Assembly (NCBI GenBank): GCA_032821775.1
Contig: JAVLRN010000022.1
Coordinates: 1-64,000 of the forward strand
From: Sanguinoderma infundibulare
Taxonomy: Eukaryota > Basidiomycota > Agaricomycetes > Polyporales > Polyporaceae
Length of the DNA stretch: 64,000 nt
Reading direction: 5' to 3'
In this document: positions 10,793 to 20,383 of the stretch, in pieces
Layout of the letters: every line of letters starts with the position of its first letter
Position numbering within the stretch: the first letter of the stretch is position 1
Program-made: the position numbers and the translations under genes
Notes under the pieces: generated by a model
What the model was told of the DNA's origin: nothing
The model's input: the letters and a program-made list of their open reading frames with translations, nothing else
The model's database searches: none

Positions 10793-10933
10793 GTCGGTGC
10801 GGCGAGGAGCGAGAGGAAGAGGGAGGAAAGGAGATGGGAGTCGGACGATGACTCTGCGCCCCGGGGTCTGCGGGAGCGCAGGAGAAAGAGATCAAGTCAA
10901 GCACGAAACAGGGAGGGATTGTTTGCGGTGTTT

Positions 10934-10939
10934 CACGTG
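10934..10939. promoter_or_regulatory. CACGTG E-box upstream of HOM2
   Basis: CACGTG lies 142 bp upstream of the HOM2 start, and a Gcn4-type half site TGACTC at 10849-10854 lies 57 bp upstream. Such sites are common at fungal sulfur/amino-acid genes (Cbf1, Gcn4). The E-box recurs at 24382, 37195, 50640 and 63454. This is motif evidence only. Confidence 0.35.
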
Positions 10940-12766
10940 CGTGCTTCCGATTGATATGGGCTGCCCGCGTGGGCGATGCAGTCGGGCACCCGGTTTGGAC
11001 ACATTGGGCAGGCTTAGGGCAGGTTGTGGCACGATCGCCAGCGTCGCCATCCGCCAGTCGATGGTCTGTTTTGCCGCACTCTGGCTGGACTGGCGAGTCG
11101 CTCGAGTCTCGCTTCGCCCGGCGTTGGCGATCGACATTCTCTCCAGCCCGCCATCCGGCGACTCTCCTTACGCACTACGTACTCCCAACACGCCGCGCCG
11201 CGTCGCTCACTCGCTACCCTCGTCTCTCCCGTCCATTCGACAGAACCCGCTATCCACACCGTAACCGACGTTTCCGTGGCGCACCACCTGCCTCCCATCC
11301 ATCCCTCATCCAGTCCCTATCGTCCACTCGACGGAACAAGATACGACGTCAACTCCTACATCTCGCAGCCGACATCCTTCGCCTCGCCATCCCAGACGCT
11401 GAGCTCATGTGCCTCCGACTCCAACTCTCTCTAGCTGCGCACTGCCTGTATCAGTGTCCGGATGGAACGCACTACGGTTACTTCGATTCCACCCATCTAC
11501 CTTCCTCTTCTCTACCCCGCACTTCGACGTGCTAGCGTCCTTCTCTGAACCGGGTGAGCATGCTTCCGTGCCGCTCTAGCCCCAGTCCACCCCGAGTACT
11601 GACCGTGCCACATTAGGATCGCATCAACCATTCCCCTTGCTGTCCTATCGCGCATGAGCAAGCGCAGGCCGAGTTGGTCGTGGAGGAGGTCGGAGATGAT
11701 GTTCGCGCCGATGTTCGCGAGCTCGGACCACTGCCCGGTTCCGCTACGAGGTAACCGTTCCTGTGCTCGCTCGCCAACGCTCTCGCGGCCTCGGACCGTC
11801 GCCTGTCAATGTTTGCGCCCAACGCTTCCACCCCCTTCAGGACAAGCATTCGTCCCACATACGTGATCGCGACCAGCAGCACTTCTACGACTAACATGAC
11901 CTCGCCGCGCTCTCCCACATCCGCCATCCTCCCACTACGCACGCCAACCCGACTCTCCCTGCGCAGTACGTCCCCCAAACCACGCCGTCGTACAATACGG
12001 ACGGACCTTGAGGTCGGTTCTGTACTGGGCGATGCTGCTCGCTCCAGGCACGTTGGCAGCAATCAAGACGCTTACTGGTCGTGCGCCTGGGAGGATGGCA
12101 CCTCGACAATCCTTGCACTGCAAGGCACTTCGCCGTGGTTTTGCATACGGCATGCCTCGAACTGGGACGATTGTCAGGACCCGAAACGACGCCGCAACGC
12201 GCAGAACTCTCACCAGCATTCCTCATCTCAACAGTCGGCACGACCGACACCACCCATTACCGCCAGGCCACCGGGAGATGGGCATGTGGGGGACAAAGAC
12301 GCAGTCAGCAACGGGGGGAACGCATGCGAGGTGAGTACGTACGTGGTGAACGAAGACAAGGCGAGGACGCAGAGGACGCAGACGGCGGGGGCGCAATGCG
12401 CGAGACTCATGCCGTCCTCCCCCTTTCTTTACAGCCTTTATACCCTCTATCAGAGTCCGTGCGCAGACCGCGGACTCGCCCTCGCCGTCGTGCCATCTCT
12501 CAGGTCTGTTTCCGAGACCCGGCCGTCATTACGCTCGCGTCCCCGGCGTCCCATCTCGCCTCCCACAAGCGAGCGCCCTCCATCTCCCGGCTCTCCCGCC
12601 TATCCAAAACACACGCTTACTCTCGCCCCTGACCGCCATGAATATTGCAGATCGGAACGCACACAGACACGGCTGCCGGTAGCCCAGCCCAGTCTCTCGC
12701 CCGCCCTCGCCGACCCTCGTCGTGGTTCTCGAAGTTGACGAAACCGAAGCCACGACTCTTGTCCTT
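10940..12766. other. Gene-poor stretch downstream of the HOM2 promoter (unit 1)
   Basis: Open frames on both strands overlap (the longest is 309 codons, plus, 11809-12738), are Ser/Arg/Pro-rich and match nothing I know. One minus-strand phrase, reading SELANIGANIISDLLHDQ at about 11660-11730, looks more protein-like and could be a fragment of a gene; it cannot be assigned. About 11549-11652 resembles pieces of the left flank. The stretch recurs in all units. Confidence 0.4.
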
Positions 12767-13033
12767 AATCGGACCATCGCCTCGCCATCAAACGGCGACC
12801 ACAGAACGGCCTACGTCCTTTACGAACGCCATCCAAGCATCGGCGTGGTGGGGACAGTTTCTGGCCTTCGTCGCTGGGGACGTTCAGCCGCAGCCCCCAA
12901 AAAACGCGTCGTATCACCCGAATGCCGCCCATCCACGCGTGTCGAACAGGCATTCTAGAATCCTGGGACTCTTCCCCACGGTCAGCATTTGTCGTGGCGG
13001 CCGTACAAGCTGTTTCAAAGATGCTGCCCAAGG
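12767..13033 (+). repeat. Internal direct duplication, first half (unit 1)
   Basis: About 265 bp that recur 310 bp downstream at 13077-13342. Both halves begin AATCGGACCATCGCCTCGCC and end GCTGCCCAAGG. They are similar over the first ~100 bp and then diverge by many substitutions, so this duplication is far older than the array. The pair recurs in unit 2 (26215-26481, 26525-26790), unit 3 (39028-39294, 39338-39603) and unit 4 (52473-52739, 52783-53048). Confidence 0.7.
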
Positions 13034-13076
13034 GCGCGCGGCCCGCCCTGCCCACCAAATTTCGCAATTGCGCCCC

Positions 13077-13342
13077 AATCGGACCATCGCCTCGCCGTCA
13101 AACGGCGATCACAGAACGGCCTACGTCCTCTACGAACGCCATCCAACCGTCGGCGTGGCGGGGATGAGTTCTGGCCTCGGTCGCGTGGATGCTCGGCCGC
13201 CGCCCCCAGAAAATGTGTCATATCTCCTCAACGCCGGCTATTCACGTGTGCGGAACTAGCTTGCGAGGATTCTGGAACACGTCCGCATCACCTGCACTCG
13301 TTGTTGCGGCCGTCGAAGCCGTTTCGAGTTTGCTGCCCAAGG
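13077..13342 (+). repeat. Internal direct duplication, second half (unit 1)
   Basis: Second half of the pair. The best-conserved part reads in one frame as RTAYVLYERHP in both halves, which hints at an old coding segment, but stops soon follow and no domain is recognised. Confidence 0.7.
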
Positions 13343-13942
13343 AGGCGGACCCTAGTACGACGATTTTCGACTTTTTGAATTCTGCCTCGGACGGGCCGGG
13401 CGTCGATTGTAATGGCTTTGGGAGATGTTCGCCGAGCTACGATGCACCTTTCGGCCTGGATACGACCGTTTCGGAGCGGGGGAGGTGGAATATTGAAGGT
13501 CGGGACCCCCAATTTTTGTCGTAACTTGCGCTGTACGTCTCTATTCGCCCAGAAATCGAGTCTATTATCGTCTCGAACACGCGTCTTGACCTGTGATGCA
13601 GCTTACGCGGCGATTCGAAGAGGTTCGTAAAATCGCGTTTTTGATGCGATTCCATGGTGGTCGAGAATGTGCACCCTCTCCCGCCCTCAGCTCTTGTAGG
13701 ATGTCCGAGCGGACTGTTTCTACGGGCTCGGGGTATCGTGTACAACGCTTGTGAAGCGTTTGTACTGTCCCGGGACGACTTTTTGAAAATGGTGTCTTGG
13801 CGGTTTTCGTCGGTGGGCGTGCCCGGGTGGCGCATCTGCTCTCCCACCCGTCCTCCGCCCTCGGCGGTCATCTTAGCTGTTTAACGTGACTTCCAAAACC
13901 CTACAGGGATCGTGCAACAAAGAGTAGCAGCCACAGTCTGGG

Positions 13943-14160
13943 GTGGACACGACAGATGTTGCAACTCTGAATGATGCATTAGGGAGTGCTGGCGTGGATC
14001 TCAGGGTGCGTCTCCTCGTCTTACCCTTTCAAACCTTCATCCAACCGGACCCTCCAAGCAGAAGAAGAGACCCTCCAACAACCCACGAACAATACCGTGG
14101 TGACGGAACGGTGGCGCAGGAACGTCCGGAAGCTTGGCTCGGGCGGGCGCGCAAAGACGA
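13943..14160 (+). pseudogene. TAF4 (TFIID subunit) fragment, unit 1
   Basis: Codons at 13949-14005 read TDVATLNDALGSAGVDLR, and those from 14058 read AEEETLQ. Together they resemble the conserved start of the C-terminal TAF4 domain of fungi, which begins with a short helix, then DALGSAGVDLR and an acidic AEEE. The gap 14006-14057 begins with a good GTGCGT donor. The expected acceptor is damaged: CCAAGCAGAAG gives either no AG or the wrong frame, as if one G were lost. After AEEETLQ the similarity ends (VVTERWRRNVRKLG is not TAF4-like to me). It is a fragment of at most ~25 residues of recognisable identity; the call rests on this motif only. Confidence 0.5.
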
Positions 14161-14504
14161 TCAATGACAACCCCTACCGCCTCTCCCGGTTCTCCGCCCG
14201 CCCTCGAATCATTATGCGATGATTTCCAGGCACCGCAGCGTCATCCCAGACCGTTCGTACGCTCATTGACGCGATTTGGAAATACGGTCGGAATGCGCGG
14301 TCGCTTCTCTGCCGGACCGGACGCAATTTCTAGATTCCTGGAATCTGGTCTCGTACGGCAGTCCAGTGCCCGAGGCGACTTCGTACGGGCCAGCTGAGTC
14401 GCGCGCGCATGATTATCTGTCGAAACGAAGCGGTACGAGTGCGCGCGAATGCTTTTTTCGTCGGGCGGGCGAACCACTGACATCCGCTCTATCTCTCCCT
14501 GCAG

Positions 14505-15504
14505 GGCTCCGCGCGCAATGAAACTGGGCGTTGTACACTCCTCGATACTAGCCGCGACTATCGCGAGGGCTTCGGCTGCCGGTGGGTGCAGTGTCACGGC
14601 GACTTTCTCCCCCATCCGGTCATGCTTGCTCACCCCTGCCGACGGTTCAACTTCATCAGCAGTCAGCTCCTGCGCAACGACTCCCTCACAGACATCTTTG
14701 ACCGCTCCGTGCTGTACTTTGAGGTCTTTGAGCGGCTGGAGGTAACCGTCATTTCTACGATCTCGATCATCCGCCGGGTCCGCGAGCGCACCATCATCTA
14801 CGAAGGCAGTGCCGGACCGCGCGAGCCTCCTGAGGCCATCGTCATCCAAGCGCGGGCCGCGCTCAAGGGCCTCGAAGGCATGAAGATAGCCGAGCCGGGT
14901 ACGCAAGAGATGTCAGAGGAGCAGAAGCGGATGACAGTGGATCAGAAGGGCAAGGGGGAGAACAAGAAGTTGCTCGACTTCTGCCAGCGGATCATCAATA
15001 CCGCCAAAGCAATCGACCGCTCGCTAGTGGACACGAAGGGCACGGCGTTCGTCGACCGGCTACACACCGGGCTTCCCAAGATCCCTGCATCGTCGAACAC
15101 CCAGGTGGACACGGCACTGATCGAGGTGGGCGAGACGGAGGAGAGCGCGATGGAGGCATATGTCAAGTGGGCAAACCGCATGCGGTTCGAGTACTGCGAC
15201 TTGACAGTCCCACCACCAGAGAATGTGCCCGAAGGCGAGCAAGACCAGGTGCCGAACTACAAGTTCTACTCCAGCAACGAGCCGCGCATGCTCGCCAACT
15301 CGGACATTCCGAAGCGGTCGCTAGCTATCGCCAAGGAGGTTGGTGTGATGTATTTGCCGCTCGCGATCGATGGCTGATTTGTGCGCAAAGCTTGCAGTGT
15401 TGACCACCAACTTGCCTGTTGCCTGGAACTCGTCTGTATTCCTTTCCGTAGTCCAGACTCGAGTCGACATTATCAAGGCCCTCATCACTGGTCCCGAAGG
15501 CACT
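14505..15504 (+). pseudogene. BIRC6/UBE2O-like E2 fragment, cut before the active site, unit 1
   Basis: The frame opens after an acceptor (CTCCCTGCAG, 14504) and runs to 15338. A clean 52-nt GT-AG intron with a CTGAT branch point (15339-15390) joins AIAKE to LAVLTTNLPV. The parts resemble the C-terminal region of giant BIRC6-type ubiquitin-conjugating enzymes: LLRNDSLTDI upstream, then WANRMRFEYCDL, then the start of the UBC fold (SSVFL, TRVDIIKALITGPEGT). At GPEGT (~15504) the UBC sequence stops. The expected PYxNG, the HPN-like region and the catalytic Cys are missing, so this cannot be an active E2. The frame itself continues open through 15860, and a good donor (GTGAGT) and branch point (CTAAC) allow splicing at 15861-15921 into a frame ending at 16195. 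The result is a chimeric open frame of ~525 codons with an unrecognised C-terminal half. Confidence 0.6.
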
Positions 15505-17838
15505 GCAGGCTCTTCCGCCCTCAATTTCGGTTCGGGAGTCGGCCAAACTGTTCGCGTCGACTATGTTTTCCGTGGGCGATGCCATACAATACTTCTGATG
15601 GAAGCGGGAGGGGTCTTTGAAATCTGCGCCTTGGCGGATGGGCAGGTGGTGGTGGCGCATCCGGTTTTGGTTCAGTTTCCCGCCTCTCCCCCGCTCTCGG
15701 AGGCGATTTGCACGGGTGTCAATGACGCTTACCATCACATAGGGAATGTGCAACCCACTGTCAAGACCCCCCACAAAGAGGGCGGCGGGAGCGGGAAGGT
15801 ACTGATTTACATCAATTTTATTCCGGACGCGCGGGCAGAACCGACTGACAAATATGATGCGTGAGTGCAAAACCAGGCCCAGGGGAACATTCGGGACGCG
15901 CTAACAATTGCACGCCGACAGGATGGCTGACAAGGAACGTCCGGGAGCTTGGCGTAGTGTCGTACGACACTCGCGAAGATGTCCCACTTGTTTCGCCGCT
16001 CCCCGTGGTCGTTTGATGATGTTAGCTGACAATTCGGTTCCAGGGAGGCCGCACAGATGGTATACTTGGTCGGGGATGCGCCCTCGAGAGAAGCTGGTAG
16101 CAGCCTTTTCAGCCTCCTGTTCTCATCGTCTGTACGTGGTAAGCATCGAACACTTGCGACATATGCAATCATTGAGAAGCTCTAGCCTTGTATAGTCGAT
16201 GATGCGGTCCTCGAGGGGACAGGCGGTCTGGATGGTCGTGCGCAGGTCGCCTCGCCATTCAAACACGGTTCCGAATTGGATCAGGGCTGGCTTCGACGCT
16301 GAAGACTCCCAGCAAGCCCAGATCATCGCTGTCACACACGCAGCGGGTCACTTAAAATTCCGGGCCCCCACCCAAGTGTCCAGGCGCAATGGGACATAAG
16401 GATCACGGTCTGGACGTCAGGGCAAAGTTACCGACGTGACGGGCTCGGATGCGGCGCAGTAAGTGGAAATGGGCGCGAGTGGAACAGACGGTTAAGTAGT
16501 GTTTGCCGTTGTGTATGTTTAACTGATCCGCGGGTTGCTTAAATTGATTGCGCTGGGGCTCGAGACCCAGGCGATACATGGAACGTCTCGGAATTCTGCG
16601 TGATACACTGTCATGATCCGAGCATGGTGCGATACTCTGCGCTTGCTTGGGCAAATTGTTGCCAGCACTTGATGATGTTGCGTCTCTCCTCACTGTACAT
16701 TCTTCTCCTGGCTCTCCCCCTCTCCTTCACGCCTTGTCATTATCACTGCACCGCCGGCTACACGTACCCGCCCATTTTCAAGATGAGCTGCAAGCTGCAA
16801 GCCTCCAAGTCGCACTCGATGCACACCTGTGAGTATCTAGTTCATCTTTCCCACTCCCTGTTCGATCTTTCCATTCTTGTGCTCGACATTGCTCGTTCGA
16901 GCTCTGTGCATCCCCATTTTAATTGAATCCCCACACACCATTGTATTTCTTGTGGAAGACATGGGTATATACTGCGCCCTGTGTCCTCCCCGCGGATACG
17001 GCAGATGTCGCAGTGTTTGTCTTCTCGCAGCGCGGCCGTCTTCAGTGTCATCGGCCCTAACATTCATGGCGGGCTGTAGAGCTGCTTTCAGCCGCTGTCA
17101 AAGTCTTTGGGGATTAGCCGGTTCATGAAGATCGCGTGCGGGAGCTCCTTGATGGCCTGCTCCATGACCACGATTGTCTTCGCAGCTGGCGTTCGATGTC
17201 GGGAAAGACGCGGTTGCACTGGAAGATCGGGGCGGTGGTGCAGAACTTGCTCGAGCTGTGTGCGCATGTGAGCATCGCATTTGAGTGGAAAATACTCACA
17301 TTGCGTGTTCTGGCGCTCTCGAGCGCATTGCAACGCGGCTCCGGACGACCTCAGACAGACACGTCAAGTCTCTCAGTCCAGAGAAGGCTATTCCCGTGCC
17401 TCGTGCAGGGAATGACCGTCGCAGGGCTGAAAGACTTGATGCACGCATTCCGAAGTCGTCCGGGAGAGATACGCGTCGCTCTGGGGTGCGGTCTTGCTTC
17501 TCGAGGTCGTCCCTAGAATGTCGCGTGTCAGCCATTGACATGAGCTACTGAATGCGCGAGGCGAGACCCATCTCTCCCAGCTGGGACAATTTTAAACGTC
17601 CCGGCCGGGAGACTTGACGGGTCTTGCGGGAGTCGCCCGGGAGAAGTGCGTCGCTTTGCGATGCGGGACCAGCTTCTCATGTTCATCCCCGGAACTCCGC
17701 ATGCCAGCGGTTGGGACCTATTAACTCGGAAGTCAGTTTTGGTGTACGTGCGCATGGGAGCCGGGAGCCTTTTGTTTGGCATGATTCTCATCTTCGGGAT
17801 GCGCTGGAGGGCGGAGAACCTGTGAACTTGAAAATTAG
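15505..17838. other. Stretch between E2 and arrestin-like fragments (unit 1)
   Basis: The first ~700 bp continue the E2 reading frame with unrecognised residues (FEICALADGQVVV, KVLIYINFIPDAR). The rest has short open frames on both strands. The minus-strand frame at 17088-17333 (with KTIVVMEQAIKELPHAIFM) is the most protein-like and is kept in both A and B blocks, but I cannot assign it. From 16453 on the sequence lies in the variable block. A hairpin lies at 17573-17612. Confidence 0.4.
17573..17612. other. Strong hairpin in variable block (A, unit 1)
   Basis: Arms of 15 bp (TCTCCCAGCTGGGAC and GTCCCGGCCGGGAGA) flank a 10-base AT-rich loop; 13 of 15 positions pair in A blocks and 14 of 15 in B blocks. 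Copies are at 31019-31058 (B), 43834-43873 (A) and 57277-57316 (B). It could be a transcription-end structure, a replication pause or a transposon relic; I have no evidence to choose. Confidence 0.6.
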
Positions 17839-18450
17839 CACAGCGGACATTCACGTGGCCAGGTAATCTCCTCCTCGTCGACTACTTCCAGAGATCCTCC
17901 TCTGTCCTGTACTCGGTCAGCACCGTCGGCGTGCGCCCAGGCACGTTCCAGATGAACCGCAAGACATGTGTTCCCCTCATGATCCTTTCCAAGGACACGC
18001 TGGGCACCACCTCCACTGGCTTCCAGAAGCTGTACATCGAGGAGGAGATGGGGAGAGGCCTTTGGGGAGACCACGCGACTGACACGGTGGAGGTGAGTGA
18101 ATTCAACTCCTCCTTTCACTGCGCTTGACGAGCTCAGACTGGCACGAACCTATACATGTGTCCAGTTCTCTATCCCGGATGTTGAAGCGCTCCCTCTCTT
18201 CTGCGACATCCCCTACAAGATCAAGGTTGTCACCATCACCGCCCCGCTCACCATAGTTGAGGCCGAGGCGTACCCCGCCGGAAAGCCCATCTTCCCTTCC
18301 CCACCCTCAAAACCTTCCGACGTGAAGCTCAAGCTATGCCAACGCGTGCTAATCCGCGCGAAGCAGTTCACAGCCATGGGCGAGTCCGACATCGCGTCCA
18401 TCCTCGGCAAGCACACCGACCCGTCCAAGCCCAAGCCCCGGCGGCGATAG
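17839..18450 (+). pseudogene. Arrestin-like domain fragment, A form, unit 1
   Basis: An exon opening after TTAG (17838) reads TFTWPGNLLLVDYFQ and continues through RPGTFQMNRKTCVPLMIL to VEV. An intron at 18093-18165 (GTGAGT to CCAG) joins it to FSIPDVEALPLF and DIPYKIKVVTITAPL, ending at TAG 18448. The second exon resembles the arrestin-C half of basidiomycete arrestin-like proteins, adaptors for receptor and transporter turnover. The 5' part of such a gene is not found upstream, and after the stop a different frame (TSDKVWTK) looks like its continuation, so it is probably a partial, broken copy. The A form lacks 18 nt (six codons) present in B. Confidence 0.45.
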
Positions 18451-18884
18451 AGACATCAGACAAAGTCTGGACAAAGGTCAGTGGGGCTCCCGGTGAGCCG
18501 TAACAATGTCCAAGCCCGAGTCACAGCCCGGGAGTTCAAGCCTCAGACCGGAGGCACCATGGCCAGTTCCGAGTCCCAGAAGCAGGCCACCCAGTGAGTC
18601 CAAGTCCAATGTCAAGTGCAGCGCAAGTCCTGACCTCTCCAAAGCCCACAGAGTCGCAATTTGTCAAGAACATAGCGCCGCCGGCGAGAGACGGAGTCGC
18701 GGAGGTGGTGGTGGCGGTGGAAGGAGTGCTGTGTCGCCTCTCGCTTGTATGGGTGGATAGGCGCCCGTGGACTCGGACGTGGTTCTGCGTCTGCGGCGGG
18801 CTCGTTTGTTTCGTTTCGGTCATGTATCGTGCTCTCTACATGTGTATTTCTCTTGCGTATGCCTTTAGAATATTACCCTCTCAG

Positions 18885-19240
18885 CCCGAATGTCCTGTCC
18901 TCCACTACAAAGTGCCCAATACAGCGACTCTCCCCCGGTCCCCCACTCCAAACTCGCCCCCTCTACTCCAACACAGTCCCTGCTGCTCAAACCTACCCCA
19001 CTCTGAGAGCACCCGACTCTCTCCTCCCACAGACAGGTCCCCCAAGTCCAATCCACCGCCCCGACTCGAATACCGCTTCTATGCAAATACAGTCCCCTCC
19101 GAAAGTCCCCCTGCTCAGAACTACCTCCCTCTGTCCCCAATACAGTCCCCTCTGAGAGTGCGTCCTCAATACAGCCCTTGTCCCCAATACAGTCACCTCT
19201 GAGAGTGTGTCTCCGATACACTCCCCTCTGAGAGTACTAA
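18885..19240 (+). repeat. Pyrimidine-rich minisatellite next to the unit edge (A, unit 1)
   Basis: Imperfect tandem copies of a ~25-36-bp motif built from CAATACAGTC and CCTCTGAGAGTG, clearest at 19136-19240, with older degenerate copies upstream. It ends about 80 bp before the edge where the next unit begins, so it may have served as a recombination site. A GGT/GGC microsatellite lies nearby at about 18701-18720. Confidence 0.65.
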
Positions 19241-19347
19241 GGCAAATGATCGATCCGGGAGATTTCGACCGCGATGATCAGCCGGCAAACAAATATATTC
19301 GTCCCTGCGGCTATGTACACAGGAGGGGATCAATATAGCACCGGCAG

Positions 19348-19929
19348 ATGACGACGCAGGTGTACATCGCCAAGGACAACAACTCCCCCATCATGGACCG
19401 TGACACGTACGCCTATCCGCTCAGCGCGTCCCATGGACTGACATCGACCTTGCGATGCGCCAAGGCAAACAAGTGGCGGCCCCGCCTGGACTGCAACATG
19501 ACGATGTGCTGGGCCGCTGAAGACGCGAAGGAGGGGAAATCATACCACGATTTCCCGAAGTTGCCCGAGGAGGACGTCGAGTTCGTGGAGGCCACCAGCC
19601 GCTGGAACGCCAAGCTGAAGGAGGAGGGAGTGACGAAGAGGATCATGAGCCCCGCGCATGTCCTGCATCATACCTACATCATCCGATCTGGGACAGGCGC
19701 ATGGCAGGCGCAGATATGCGCCTGCCCCATTCAGCAGACGGAGACGAAAGTTGCTGACCCTAACCGTCTCCATACCGATCGCCTCGGGGGTTACTCTCTG
19801 CAACATGCGTCATTAGGCGTCATTCACCGACATCAGCCCGGAAGCAAACGGCCTCGGACAGGCACGCACCTGGAGGCAATCCCCGCCGGAACCAAATCTC
19901 AGACCATCTCAGAAAAAGACAAGACTTGA
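19348..19929 (+). CDS. Unidentified 193-codon open frame specific to A blocks
   Basis: The frame starts with MTTQVYIAKDNNSPIMDRD and stays open for 193 codons; the first ~115 have ordinary composition (DFPKLPEEDVEFVEATSRW), while the last ~75 look like read-through of non-coding sequence. It starts 29 bp inside the unit edge and has an AG just upstream, so it could equally be an internal exon of a gene whose 5' part stayed outside the array. It is absent from B blocks and broken in unit 1. I recognise no domain. Confidence 0.3.
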   Translation: MTTQVYIAKDNNSPIMDRDTYAYPLSASHGLTSTLRCAKANKWRPRLDCNMTMCWAAEDAKEGKSYHDFPKLPEEDVEFVEATSRWNAKLKEEGVTKRIMSPAHVLHHTYIIRSGTGAWQAQICACPIQQTETKVADPNRLHTDRLGGYSLQHASLGVIHRHQPGSKRPRTGTHLEAIPAGTKSQTISEKDKT

Positions 19930-20383
19930 TCGAGGAACGCGATCTGCAGCACCACTCGTCTCGGTCCTCGGGTCAGGGAAGCGCACGTGCCCTACGCGGG
20001 TCAACTACACGAACACCCATCATTGCTGCGAGGAGAGTGAGATACTGTAGCGCCTCGGGATGTTTAGGATCTAGTTCTAAGACAAGACGACACGTGTTGC
20101 AGCCTGTTCCTGCGCTCCTCGGAGCCTCGTTGACCGAAGACGCCGCACGACTGGATCGTGCAGAGAAGCCGAGCAGTGCGAGGTTTCTGCGAGGCCAGTG
20201 TCTCCCTCCTCGATGTGCGATTTACCGTGGAAATGAAATGAGCGTCCCCGGGCCTGCCATTCGCGGTGGCCCTCCTGGACGTAATCGTGACTTTGTGAAT
20301 CAAAGGCGAGACCAAGCGAGCCGACGTACCGAGAGCAGTTTGACCGTGCGTGCAATATCTCACTTCATCTGCGTCTTCACAGG

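Larger units (their letters stand above)
5883..19318 (+). repeat. Tandem array unit 1 (left-most copy)
   Basis: First copy of a ~13.4-kb direct repeat. The shared sequence starts at ACAGGAGGGGATC (5883; the same bases recur at 19319 and 45580). It contains RRP43, HOM2, the TAF4, E2 and arrestin-like fragments and the first half of an A block. Its core, 7004-16452, is almost identical to the cores of units 2-5. Its left 1.1 kb matches neither A nor B completely, so it is the edge copy and a third variant. Confidence 0.9.

Noticed and set aside
9804..11264. 486-codon plus-strand open frame, present in all five units
   Set aside because: It lies antisense to HOM2, which has clear homology and conserved motifs. 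GC-rich third positions often keep the opposite strand open, and its composition (Arg/Asp/His/Leu-rich) fits a shadow frame.
11809..12738. 309-codon plus-strand open frame
   Set aside because: Ser/Thr/Pro/Arg-rich without any domain, with frames of similar length overlapping it on both strands.
16600..16926. Plus-strand frame with a signal-peptide-like run (LYILLLALPLSF)
   Set aside because: It is short, has no domain, ends differently in A and B blocks through indels, and the hydrophobic run comes from a pyrimidine-rich stretch.
18885..19240. CRISPR array
   Set aside because: Motifs are imperfect, spacers are not uniform, and the context is eukaryotic; it is a minisatellite.
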